From Gemmatimonadota bacterium (GTDB taxonomy: Bacteria; Gemmatimonadota; Gemmatimonadetes; Gemmatimonadales; Gemmatimonadaceae), in the NCBI GenBank assembly GCA_016194585.1, contig JACQBG010000024.1, positions 34,606 through 98,605 on the forward strand: a stretch of 64,000 nucleotides of DNA. Direction: 5' to 3'. The position numbers and the translations under genes are program-made. Under the pieces are notes generated by a model. The model was not told the origin of the DNA and did no database searches. It saw only the letters and a list, made by a program, of their open reading frames with translations. Below are positions 43,804-51,868 of this stretch, piece after piece. Position 1 is the stretch's first letter. Every line of letters begins with the position of its first letter.

Positions 43804-45867
43804 TCACTGCACCGGCGCGCGGTACTTCGCGAACCACCCGGCGAGCGTCGTCAGCTTCGCCGCCTCGTGACTCGGCCGGCGGCGGATGCCGTGCGGCTCT
43901 TCGGGCACGCGCACGAGCACGGCGTCGACGCCGCGCATCTTGAGCGCCTTGTAGTACTGCTCCGACTCCGACATCGGCGTGCGGAAGTCCTCTTCGCCCG
44001 TCATGATGAGCGTCGGTGTCTTCACGTTCTTCACCACTGAGAGCAGCGACCGCTGTTCGTAGTTCGCGCGGTTGTCCCACGGGAACCCCGGGAACCAGTC
44101 GTTCACCGCCGTCGGCGCCATGTCGGCGGTGAGAGCGAAGCTCTCCCAGTTGATCACCGGGTAGAACGCGAGCGCGGCGCGGAACCGGTCGGTGTGCCCG
44201 ATCATCCAGGCCGTGAGCACGCCGCCGCCGCTCCCGCCGGTGACGAAGAGGTTCTTCTCGTCGACGTACCCCTTGGCGATGACCGCATCGACCCCCGAGT
44301 TGAGATCATAGAAGTCGTCACCCGGGTAAGCGTGGTGGATGAGGTTGCCGAACGTCTCGCCGTAGCTCGTGCTGCCGCGCGGATTCACGTACAGCACCAC
44401 GAACCCGTTCGCCGCCATGATCTGCTTCTCCTCGTCGAACCGGTCGCCGTAGTTCGCGAACGGCCCGCCGTGGATCTCGATGATGAACGGGTACTTCTTC
44501 GAAGGATCGAAGTCCGGCGGCTTCACGATCCACCCCTGGATCTTGCGCGCGTCCTTCGACGAGTTGTACCAGATCTCCTCCACTGGCCCGAGCGTGCGCG
44601 TGGCCATGAGGTCGGCGTTCAACGACGTGAGCACGCGCGGGGCGGCGCCCACGGCGCCGCTCGTCACGGCCACCTGCGAGGGCACGCTCGTCGTGCTGTA
44701 CGTGAACGCCACGCTGCCGTCCTTCGCCACCGAGAACGAGCCACCGCTGTACGCGCTCGACCCCGAACCGATGTGCTCGGCGACGGTGCGATAGCTCCCG
44801 TCGAGCGAGAACAGCGCGACCTTCGTGTCGCCGTGCTCGTCGTACTGCACGTAGATCCCCTTGCCGTCGGCGGTCCAGGTGGGACCGCCGACGCTCTCGT
44901 CGAGCTTCGACGACACGACGCGCTTGCCCGACCCGTCGCGGTTCATCACGTAGAGCAGCGTGTTCTGGTAGCCCTGGTGCCGGTCGTCATAGCCGGTGTA
45001 GGCGATGAGCTTGCCGTCGGGCGACACGGCGGGGTTCTGGTCGGGGCCGAACCGCTCGGTGAGCCGGCGCGCCTTGCCGTCGTTCACGGCGAAGGCCCAG
45101 AGGTCGGTCTCGCGCGAATTGAATTCCGGGTTCTCGCCGCGCCGCGCGGGGAGCACGAGCTCGGTGCCGTCGGCCGTCCACGCGACGGAGCCGCCGCCGA
45201 ACGACGTGCCGCCGTGGTTGAAGTCGCCGCTCGTCACCTGCCGCGGCGAGCCGCCGTCGGCGCGCACGACGAACGCGTGCAGGAATCCGGGCGGCACCTC
45301 CCCGACGCCGTTGAAGCGGAAGACGAGCTGGTCGGTGTACTTCGCCGGGGGCGACCAGGTCGCGCCCGCCGGCGGCGTGAGTGGCGTGCCGACGACGAGC
45401 GCCGGCTTGGGCACGAGCTGCAGGAAGGCGAGCTGCGTTCCGTCGGGTGACCACGCCGGCGCGGACGGCGCCTGCGCGCCGTCGGTGAGCGCGTACGACT
45501 CGCCGGTGTCCATCCAGCGCACGTAGAGCTGCGCGCGCCCGCCGCGGTTCGAGACGAACGCCAGGCGCTTGCCGTCGGGCGACCAGCGCGGCGACGACTC
45601 GTCGAACTTCCCCGTCGTGAGCGGACGGTGCACCGACCCGTCGGCCTTCACGAGCCAGATGTTGCTGTGGCGGCGGTCGGTCATCTCGTCGCTCCACTGC
45701 CGCACGTAGGCCACCCACTGGCCGTCGGGCGAGAGCTGCGGATCGGCGGCGTACTGCAGGCGGAAGATGTCGGCGGGTTCGAAACGCCGGCTCTGCGCGG
45801 AGGCCGCACTGGTCGCGGTGAGGAGCAGGAAGGCCAGCGTGACGAGGCGGGATCGTGAACGGGGCAT
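43804..45867 (-). CDS. S9-family peptidase (prolyl oligopeptidase / acylaminoacyl peptidase type), secreted
   Basis: The 687-residue protein has a signal peptide (LVTLAFLLLTATSAASAQ), a WD40-like beta-propeller (repeats of SPDGQWVAYV and SPDGKRLAFV type, residues 25-420), and an alpha/beta hydrolase domain. The catalytic serine S546 is in VTGGSGGGVLTAW, with an Asp in EEDFRTP and H659 in EEPHGIRRRP. It cleaves short peptides in the periplasm. ATG 45867 has GGAG five bases upstream. It diverges from the GH89 gene. Confidence 0.93.
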   Translation of the reverse strand: MPRSRSRLVTLAFLLLTATSAASAQSRRFEPADIFRLQYAADPQLSPDGQWVAYVRQWSDEMTDRRHSNIWLVKADGSVHRPLTTGKFDESSPRWSPDGKRLAFVSNRGGRAQLYVRWMDTGESYALTDGAQAPSAPAWSPDGTQLAFLQLVPKPALVVGTPLTPPAGATWSPPAKYTDQLVFRFNGVGEVPPGFLHAFVVRADGGSPRQVTSGDFNHGGTSFGGGSVAWTADGTELVLPARRGENPEFNSRETDLWAFAVNDGKARRLTERFGPDQNPAVSPDGKLIAYTGYDDRHQGYQNTLLYVMNRDGSGKRVVSSKLDESVGGPTWTADGKGIYVQYDEHGDTKVALFSLDGSYRTVAEHIGSGSSAYSGGSFSVAKDGSVAFTYSTTSVPSQVAVTSGAVGAAPRVLTSLNADLMATRTLGPVEEIWYNSSKDARKIQGWIVKPPDFDPSKKYPFIIEIHGGPFANYGDRFDEEKQIMAANGFVVLYVNPRGSTSYGETFGNLIHHAYPGDDFYDLNSGVDAVIAKGYVDEKNLFVTGGSGGGVLTAWMIGHTDRFRAALAFYPVINWESFALTADMAPTAVNDWFPGFPWDNRANYEQRSLLSVVKNVKTPTLIMTGEEDFRTPMSESEQYYKALKMRGVDAVLVRVPEEPHGIRRRPSHEAAKLTTLAGWFAKYRAPVQ

Positions 45868-46036
45868 ATGCACTCCGTCGGGCGTGGTGGCGCGCGCGCC
45901 GGCGAACGAGCTTGGCACGCGACGGGCAGGGGGATCGTGCTGGAAGCTACGCCCTGCGGGGCCGGCGTAAAGAACCGCACGGCCGCCGTCTTACGCGCAT
46001 TTCATTCCGGTCGCTGGCGTCATAGCATTACGGATC

Positions 46037-48280
46037 ATGCGCATCTCATCGATCGTGCTGCTGATGCAGGTCCTCACCGGCGTGTCGGCCGCCGCCGGGC
46101 CGGCGCCACAGCGTCCCGTCGACGTCGTCCACGCCGCCTCGTCGCTCATCCAGCGCGTGGTTCCGCGCCAGGCCGAGTACTTCGTGGTGGAGCAGATCCC
46201 GAACGAGGCGGGACTCGACGTGTTCGAAGTCGAGAGCCGCGGTGACCGTGTCGTACTGCGCGGCTCCAACGGCGTGGCCATCGCGTCGGCGCTCAACTGG
46301 TACCTCGAACACGTGGCCGGCATCACGATCGCCATCCCGCTCCGGCCGGTGACGCTCGCCGTGCCGCTGCCGCGCGCGAGCGCCAAGGTGCGCGTCGCGA
46401 CGCCGTACAAGTACCGCTACTTCTTCAACTACTGCACGTTCTCGTACAGCATGGCATGGTGGGACTGGCCCCAGTGGCAGCCCATGATCGACTGGATGGC
46501 GCTCAAGGGAATCAACCTGCCACTGGCGGCCACCGGTCAGGAAGCGACGTGGCGGTTGACCCTGCGCGACCTCGGCTTCAGCGACAAGATGATCGCCGAC
46601 TTCCTCGTGGGCCCCGCGTATCTGCCCTGGGGATGGATGGGCAACATCGACGGACTCGGCGGCCCCCTGCCGGGCAGCTGGATCGACCGCCACGTCGATC
46701 TCGAGCGTCGCATCCTTGCCCGAGAGCGCGAACTCGGAATGACCCCGGTGCTCCAGGGCTTCACCGGGCACGTGCCGGAGTCCATCAAACAGGTATTCCC
46801 CGACGCGAAGATCCACCAGACCGGCGACTGGTCGGCCGGATTCCCCGGCACGTGGTTCCTCGACCCGCTCGATCCGCTCTTCCAGCGCATCGGCCGGCGC
46901 TTCGTCGAGCGCCAGACCGAGCTCTACGGCACCGATCACGTCTACGCCGCCGACAGCTTCAACGAGATCGATCCACCATCGGACGACCCCGCCTTCCTCG
47001 CCGGGATGGGACGCGCCGTGTACCAGTCGATGCACGCCGTCGACTCCTCGGCGGTGTGGGTGATGCAGGGCTGGTTCCTCTACTATCAGGCGAAGTTCTG
47101 GAGGGAGCCGCAGGCGCGCGCACTCATCGGCGCCGTGCCCGACGACCGGATGATCGTCCTCGACCTCTATGGCGACCGTCACCCCGTGTGGCAGGACCGC
47201 GAGGCCTTCTACGGCAAGCCGTGGATCTGGAACGTGCTCTACAACTTCGGCGGCAAGGTGAACTTCAACGGCGACCTGCCGTCGATCGCCTCCAACCTCA
47301 CCACCGCGCTCGGCAGTCCCGCGCACGGCAAGCTCTCGGGACTCGGCATGATGATGGAGGGGCTGGGCTCCAATCCCATCGTGCCCGATTTCGTCATGGA
47401 CATGACATGGCGGCACGCCGTCCCCGCGCTTGAACCGTGGGCGCAGGCGTGGGTCGATCGCCGCTATGGCGGCGCCAACGCGCACGCCCGCGGCGCGTGG
47501 CGACTGCTGATGCGCACCGCCTACCGGTCCGCGCCGCAGACGGGCACGTATCTCGCCGAGCGGCCCGGGTTCTACGTGAAGGGGACGGCATACCGCACCG
47601 AACCGCTGCTGCCGTACGACGTGCGGACGCTCGCCGCGGCGCTCGATACGCTGCTCGCGGCGTCGGGCGAGCTCGGGGACTCCGACGCGTACCGCTACGA
47701 CGTGGTGAACCTCACGCGGCAAGTGCTCGGGCAGCTCGGCCTGCCGTTCGTGAACGAGGTGCAGGCGGCGTATGCGCATCGGGACCGCCCGGCGCTCGTC
47801 GCGGCCGAAGCGCGCGTGACCGGATTACTGAACGATCTCGACCAGCTCGTCGGCACGCGCGAGGAATTCCTGCTTGGCCGATGGCTCGAGGACGCGAAAC
47901 GGTGGGGTACGACCCCCGCCGAGCGCGATCGCTACGAGTGGAACGCGCGCAACATCATCACGCTCTGGGGCACGAAGTGCACCGAGGGGCAGAACGACGA
48001 CCTGAATCTCTATGCCTACAAGGAGTGGCAGGGGATGTTCAGCAGTTACTACCTGCCGCGGTGGACGGCGTTCTTCGCCCGTCTGAATGGTTCGCTCGAT
48101 TCGGCGACGCCGTTCGACCGGGCGCCCTTCGCCGCCGACATGTGCCGGTGGGAACAGGCATGGTCCCTCCGGCACGACACGTTCGCGACGGTGCCCCGCG
48201 GCGACCCAGTGGAGACGGCGGCGCGATTGTACGCGCGCTATCGCGCGCTGCTCGAGACGAGGGTTGGCAGCCCACCATAG
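46037..48280 (+). CDS. Alpha-N-acetylglucosaminidase (GH89)
   Basis: The 747-residue protein aligns along its length with GH89 enzymes (human NAGLU family), which release terminal alpha-linked N-acetylglucosamine. The three-domain order is visible: an N-terminal alpha/beta domain after a signal peptide, the (beta/alpha)8 barrel (KYRYFFNYCTFSYSMAWWDW, GINLPLAATGQEATW), and a helical C-terminal domain. Likely catalytic glutamates are E310 (DSFNEIDPP) and E441 (MMMEGLGSNP). It is probably periplasmic or outer-surface and used for glycan scavenging. Transcribed alone, divergent from the S9 peptidase. Confidence 0.93.
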   Translation: MRISSIVLLMQVLTGVSAAAGPAPQRPVDVVHAASSLIQRVVPRQAEYFVVEQIPNEAGLDVFEVESRGDRVVLRGSNGVAIASALNWYLEHVAGITIAIPLRPVTLAVPLPRASAKVRVATPYKYRYFFNYCTFSYSMAWWDWPQWQPMIDWMALKGINLPLAATGQEATWRLTLRDLGFSDKMIADFLVGPAYLPWGWMGNIDGLGGPLPGSWIDRHVDLERRILARERELGMTPVLQGFTGHVPESIKQVFPDAKIHQTGDWSAGFPGTWFLDPLDPLFQRIGRRFVERQTELYGTDHVYAADSFNEIDPPSDDPAFLAGMGRAVYQSMHAVDSSAVWVMQGWFLYYQAKFWREPQARALIGAVPDDRMIVLDLYGDRHPVWQDREAFYGKPWIWNVLYNFGGKVNFNGDLPSIASNLTTALGSPAHGKLSGLGMMMEGLGSNPIVPDFVMDMTWRHAVPALEPWAQAWVDRRYGGANAHARGAWRLLMRTAYRSAPQTGTYLAERPGFYVKGTAYRTEPLLPYDVRTLAAALDTLLAASGELGDSDAYRYDVVNLTRQVLGQLGLPFVNEVQAAYAHRDRPALVAAEARVTGLLNDLDQLVGTREEFLLGRWLEDAKRWGTTPAERDRYEWNARNIITLWGTKCTEGQNDDLNLYAYKEWQGMFSSYYLPRWTAFFARLNGSLDSATPFDRAPFAADMCRWEQAWSLRHDTFATVPRGDPVETAARLYARYRALLETRVGSPP

Positions 48281-48443
48281 GCTCGGCCCCGTTACCGCGG
48301 CATACGCACCAGCCGCCCCGCATGATCCCGTACGCCGACTTCCGCCGCGTGTAAGCGACGGCGTCCGAGCGCACCGTCGTCTCCTGAAAGCTCGCAACGC
48401 CAGGAGCCGCTGCGGCGCGGAGACGTCACGTCCTTAACGCCAA

Positions 48444-48474
48444 CATGCCCGCTGGCGCAGAGCCGACGGGCATG
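48444..48474 (-). terminator. Terminator of the seven-tRNA transcript
   Basis: CATGCCCG (48444-48451) pairs with CGGGCATG (48467-48474), with an inner GGC/GCC pair. It lies about 70 bases after tRNA-Thr in the direction of transcription. The rest of the gap 48281-48542 shows nothing. Confidence 0.55.
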
Positions 48475-48542
48475 CTCACTCACTCTTTCGCGAGGCGTAT
48501 CATCACTCGAGCTCGCGCCCTCGCGCGCACGAGTTGAGAAAG

Positions 48543-48614
48543 AGCCACAGGTCGGGATTGAACCGACGACCGCTCGATTACGAATCGAGTGCTCTACCAC
48601 TGAGCTACTGTGGC
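48543..48614 (-). tRNA. tRNA-Thr (anticodon CGT)
   Basis: Acceptor GCCACAG/CTGTGGC and anticodon arm CTCGA-TTCGTAA-TCGAG form a good cloverleaf. It is the last gene of the seven-tRNA cluster. Confidence 0.95.
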
Positions 48615-48673
48615 GGTACCGCGGGTCCGTTCGTGGCGGCGTGAGGATCGCCGCGCGGACCGACAACGTGCCA

Positions 48674-48755
48674 TGCCCTGGCTCGGATTCGAACCGAGAC
48701 GCCTTGCGGCACCACCCCCTCAAGATGGCGTGTCTACCAGTTTCACCACCAGGGC
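48674..48755 (-). tRNA. tRNA-Leu (anticodon GAG)
   Basis: An 82-base class II tRNA with acceptor GCCCTGG/CCAGGGC, anticodon arm CCATC-TTGAGGG-GGTGG and a variable arm TGCCGCAAGGCG. Confidence 0.95.
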
Positions 48756-48784
48756 AACGACCTTCCCTGCACCTGCACCTGCGA

Positions 48785-48859
48785 CGGGAGCGACGGGGCT
48801 CGAACCCGCGACCTCTCGAGTGACAGTCGAGTGCTCTAACCAAGCTGAGCTACGCCCCC
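48785..48859 (-). tRNA. tRNA-Asp (anticodon GTC)
   Basis: Acceptor GGGGGCG/CGCTCCC with one G-T pair, anticodon arm CTCGA-CTGTCAC-TCGAG, discriminator G. Confidence 0.95.
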
Positions 48860-48999
48860 AACATCCACCCGGCACCCACTGCCCTGCCGAGCGTCCTGCA
48901 CCTGCCTTCACCTGCCGGGGCGGAGCCGACCGCGTACCGCACATCCGTGCTCGGTGCTTCACCACATGTTCCCAGATCCGCCCGTTGGGCAGCCCCGCA

Positions 49000-49071
49000 T
49001 AGCCCCAACGGGAGTCGAACCCGTCTCTGCACCTTGAAAGGGTGCCGTCCTAACCGATAGACGATGAGGCT
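49000..49071 (-). tRNA. tRNA-Glu (anticodon TTC)
   Basis: Acceptor AGCCTCA/TGGGGCT, anticodon arm GCACC-CTTTCAA-GGTGC. The 3' trailer contains CCCAACGGG, complementary to the T-arm/acceptor segment CCCGTTGGG. Confidence 0.93.
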
Positions 49072-49119
49072 GGCCTATCTTCCGACCCTGCGTGTCGTGC
49101 GCATCCTGCGTACTGCGAG

Positions 49120-49192
49120 TAGCGGTAACGGGATTCGAACCCGTGTTCCAGCCTTGAGAGGGCTGTGTCCTAGGCCCCTAGACGATACCGCC
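49120..49192 (-). tRNA. tRNA-Glu (anticodon CTC)
   Basis: Acceptor GGCGGTA/TACCGCT, anticodon arm CAGCC-CTCTCAA-GGCTG, discriminator A. Confidence 0.95.
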
Positions 49193-49261
49193 GTGGACCC
49201 TCGACCAGAGCATCGGTCGCGTACTGCACGTTCTGTTGTGGCCGTCGCGTCACTGCTTCAG

Positions 49262-49334
49262 CAGGCCCGGAGGGAATCGAACCCCCAACCGCCGGTTTTG
49301 GAGACCGGTGCTCTACCAATTGAGCTACGGACCT
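49262..49334 (-). tRNA. tRNA-Trp (anticodon CCA)
   Basis: Acceptor AGGTCCG/CGGGCCT, anticodon arm CCGGT-CTCCAAA-ACCGG, discriminator G. Confidence 0.95.
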
Positions 49335-49428
49335 AGAAGGTCGGAAACAGCCGGATCGACGGCACCCTCTCGTTCCGCAGCACGTCCCGCCACCGCCGCC
49401 CTCGCCTCCGGTTCCCTCACGATCACAG

Positions 49429-49503
49429 GGTGACTGACGGGAATTGAACCCGCAACCCCCGGTGCCACAGACCGGTGCTCTAACCGATTGAGCTACAGTC
49501 ACC
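49429..49503 (-). tRNA. tRNA-His (anticodon GTG)
   Basis: Acceptor GTGACTG/CAGTCAC with the extra 5' G opposite discriminator C that marks tRNA-His, and anticodon arm CCGGT-CTGTGGC-ACCGG. It is the first gene of the tRNA cluster, 75 bases after efp. Confidence 0.95.
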
Positions 49504-49578
49504 ATCTCCGGTTTTGCGCCCCGGCAGGCGTCGAGCAGAGTCTACAAAGTTAGCGGAGCGCCGAGAGCGAGTAAAGCC

Positions 49579-50145
49579 TCAGTCCTTCGCCCGGTCCATG
49601 TACTCGCCGGTGTTCGGATTCACGCGGACGCGCTCGCCCGACGCGATGAACTCCGGCACGTTCACCACCACGCCGTTGTCGAGCGTCGCCGGCTTCGAAC
49701 TCGCTGTCTTCGTCGCCGTCTTCATCACGGGCGCCGTGTCGACGATCGTCAGGTTCAGGAACTGCGGCAGCTGGATGCCGATCGCCCGCCCGTCGTAGTA
49801 CTCGGCGAGGATCTTCATCCCCGGCTGCATCCACTGCGCGTTGTCGCCGAGCGTCTCGTCATCCATCTCGAGCTGCTCGTAGTTCTCGGTGTTCATGAAG
49901 TGGTAGGTATCCCCGCCCTTGTACATGAACTCGAGCTCGTGCGTCTCCATGTCGGCCTTCTCGATGGAGTCGGCCGCGCGGAAGCGATGCTCGAAGCTCG
50001 CGCCCGTGCGGATGTTCTTGAGCTTGGCCTGCACCATCGCGCGCAGGTTGCCCGGCGTGTGGTGGCGGAACTCGACGACACGGCACGGCTGGCCCTCGAA
50101 CACGAGCACCATGCCGCGGCGGATCTGGGTGGCTGGCATCGCCAT
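49579..50145 (-). CDS. efp: Elongation factor P
   Basis: The 188-residue protein has the three EF-P domains: KOW-like N-terminus, central OB fold (YKGGDTYHFMNTENYEQLEM) and C-terminal OB fold with GERVRVNPNTGEYMDRAKD. EF-P enters the ribosome E site and relieves stalling at proline runs. The domain I tip loop reads TPGNLRA. At the place of the modified lysine (K34 of E. coli, in PGKG) there is Asn33-Leu34, followed by Arg35. ATG 50145 has AGGA eight bases upstream, and a good promoter lies at 50197-50225. Confidence 0.93.
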   Translation of the reverse strand: MAMPATQIRRGMVLVFEGQPCRVVEFRHHTPGNLRAMVQAKLKNIRTGASFEHRFRAADSIEKADMETHELEFMYKGGDTYHFMNTENYEQLEMDDETLGDNAQWMQPGMKILAEYYDGRAIGIQLPQFLNLTIVDTAPVMKTATKTASSKPATLDNGVVVNVPEFIASGERVRVNPNTGEYMDRAKD

Positions 50146-50196
50146 TGGAAGCGTCCTGATTTTGGGCGAGAAACAGAGATTTTGGGACAGCCTTTA

Positions 50197-50225
50197 AATA
50201 TAAAAAGGCTAAGGGGTTGGGGCAA
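50197..50225 (-). promoter_or_regulatory. Sigma70-type promoter of efp
   Basis: On the minus strand, TTGCCC and TATATT are exactly 17 bases apart, about 45 bases before the efp start. The -10 lies in a short AT-rich hairpin (AGCCTTT/AAAGGCT) that stands out in GC-rich DNA. Confidence 0.6.
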
Positions 50226-50240
50226 CTGTTCTTGGAGATG

Positions 50241-50274
50241 AGGGAGAGGGGGAGGGAAAGGGGGAGGGGGAGGG
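50241..50274. repeat. Polypurine arm of a 34-bp inverted repeat (left)
   Basis: This G/A-only tract is the reverse complement of 50392-50425 with one mismatch. The arms are 117 bases apart. Confidence 0.85.
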
Positions 50275-50292
50275 CCAACGGCAGGGCGGAGC

Positions 50293-50338
50293 GGACAGCG
50301 GGAGAGGGGACAGCGGGAGAGGGGACAGCGGGACAGCG
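50293..50338. repeat. Short tandem repeat, 15-bp unit
   Basis: The unit GGACAGCGGGAGAGG occurs twice exactly (50293-50307 and 50308-50322), then a third, diverged copy. It lies between the arms of the purine inverted repeat. Confidence 0.8.
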
Positions 50339-50385
50339 ATCAGGAGGCAGCATCCTGTACGCTATTCAACTCCGCCTCCAACCTC

Positions 50386-51171
50386 TCACTCCCCTCCCCC
50401 TCCCCCTTTCCCTCCCCCTCCCCCTAACTGCTTCTCCAAAGTCGGCCACAAATTCCGCGCGGCTTTCCGCGCCCCCTCAGGCGTCGGATGTATGCCGTCT
50501 CTCTGATTGAGTCGCGCGATGCCGGCCACCCCGTCGAGCAGGAAGGGCGCGAGCGTGACGTGTTCGCTCGCGGCCACCTTCGGGAAGATCGCGTGGAAGG
50601 CGCGTGTGTAACCCGCGCCAAGGTTGGTCGGCGCCTCCATCTGCACGAGCACGATGTGCGCTTTGGGCCGGGCCTTGCGCACGTTCGCGATGAGGGCACG
50701 GATGTTGGCTGCCGTCGAATCGGGGTCGAGGCCACGCAGGCCGTCGTTGGCCCCGGTCTCGATGACGAACACGTCCACGGGCTGCTGGAGCACCCAGTCG
50801 GCCCGTCGCAGCGCCCCGGCGGAGGTCTCGCCGCTCAGCCCCGCCGGCACGATGTCGACGGGTACGTGGAGCGAATCGGCGATGCGCTGGAGCGCCGCGG
50901 GATACGCGTCGTGCTCCGGATCGTCGAGCCCGTACCCCGCCGTCAGGCTGGTGCCGAGAATCACAACCCGTGGTCCGTGCGTAGGTACAGAGGGCGCGGC
51001 GGCCACGGCCGTTGCCCCGCCCTTGGCGCTCGTGGTTGATTCCACGGGAACCTGGGGCGTACCGGCGGTCTTCGACTTGGAGGCCGCATCGCCGCCGCCG
51101 CACGACGCGACGGCCCACATCGCGATCACGCCCGCCGCCACGCACCGCGTCCCGACTTTTCGCCCGGTCAT
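50386..51171 (-). CDS. tesA-like: TesA-like GDSL/SGNH esterase lipoprotein
   Basis: The 261-residue protein has a lipobox (AMWAVASC, Cys24), a Thr/Ala-rich linker and an SGNH hydrolase domain: block I VVILGTSLTAGYGL (catalytic S75), block III TGANDGLRGL and block V DGIHPTPEGA. It resembles TesA, a periplasmic acyl-ester hydrolase. The C-terminal tail of Gly-Gly-Gly-Gly-Gly-Lys repeats is encoded by one arm of the purine inverted repeat. It diverges from the YbbA/YbbP-like genes as in E. coli. ATG 51171 is only four bases from the neighbour's start. Confidence 0.88.
   Translation of the reverse strand: MTGRKVGTRCVAAGVIAMWAVASCGGGDAASKSKTAGTPQVPVESTTSAKGGATAVAAAPSVPTHGPRVVILGTSLTAGYGLDDPEHDAYPAALQRIADSLHVPVDIVPAGLSGETSAGALRRADWVLQQPVDVFVIETGANDGLRGLDPDSTAANIRALIANVRKARPKAHIVLVQMEAPTNLGAGYTRAFHAIFPKVAASEHVTLAPFLLDGVAGIARLNQRDGIHPTPEGARKAARNLWPTLEKQLGGGGGKGGGGGE
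50392..50425. repeat. Polypyrimidine arm of a 34-bp inverted repeat (right)
   Basis: Partner of 50241-50274. It lies inside the 3' end of the esterase gene and encodes its Gly-rich tail. Confidence 0.85.
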
Positions 51172-51175
51172 CCGA

Positions 51176-51868
51176 ATGCTCACGGCCACGAACCTCACGA
51201 AGGAATACACCAGCGGCGAAAGCAACCTCGCCGTACTCCGGCGCGTCAACTTCTCGATCCCGCAGGGCGAGTTCGTCGCCATCGTGGGACCGTCAGGAAG
51301 CGGCAAGACGACGCTCCTCGGGCTGCTCGCCGGACTCGACACGCCGAGCGCCGGCACGGTGACGCTCGACACCGTCGACCTGACGACCCTCACCGAGGAC
51401 CAGCGCGCGCGGCTCCGCGGGGAGAAAGTTGGGTTCATCTTCCAATCGTTTCAATTGATCCCGACGCTCACGGCGATCGAGAACGTGCAGGTGCCGCTCG
51501 AGTTGCGCGGCGACGCGCACGCGGCGGCGCGAGCCCGCGAGCTCCTCGACCGCGTGGGGCTCGGCGACCGCACGGGGCACTTCCCCGCGCAGCTCTCGGG
51601 GGGTGAGCAGCAGCGCGTGGCGATCGCGCGCGCTTTCGTGAATGCGCCCCGCATCCTCTTCGCCGACGAGCCGACGGGGAACCTCGACGGCGTGACCGGG
51701 GCGCGGATCGTCGAGCTGCTCGAGTCGCTCAACCGCACCTCGGGGTCGACGGTGGTGCTGGTGACGCACGACGCGACGCTCGCCGAGCGGGCGAGCCGCA
51801 TCATCCGCCTGCGTGACGGCGAGGTGGTCGAGGACCGCGCGACGGCGGCCGCCGGGACGCCGGCGTGA
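51176..51868 (+). CDS. ybbA-like: ABC transporter ATP-binding protein (YbbA/LolD-like)
   Basis: The 230-residue protein belongs to the MacB/LolD/YbbA class. It has Walker A GPSGSGKTTLLG, Q-loop FQSFQLIPTLTAIENV, signature LSGGEQQR, Walker B ILFADEPTGNLD and switch VLVTHD. It drives a permease that moves substrates within or out of the envelope and does not import them. It overlaps the permease start by four bases (GTGA). The start ATG 51176 gives the family N-terminus LTATNLTKEYTSG. Confidence 0.92.
   Translation: MLTATNLTKEYTSGESNLAVLRRVNFSIPQGEFVAIVGPSGSGKTTLLGLLAGLDTPSAGTVTLDTVDLTTLTEDQRARLRGEKVGFIFQSFQLIPTLTAIENVQVPLELRGDAHAAARARELLDRVGLGDRTGHFPAQLSGGEQQRVAIARAFVNAPRILFADEPTGNLDGVTGARIVELLESLNRTSGSTVVLVTHDATLAERASRIIRLRDGEVVEDRATAAAGTPA

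Noticed and set aside
50232..50345. CRISPR-like repeats
   Set aside because: The repeats are 15-bp, adjacent, purine-rich and without spacers or cas genes.
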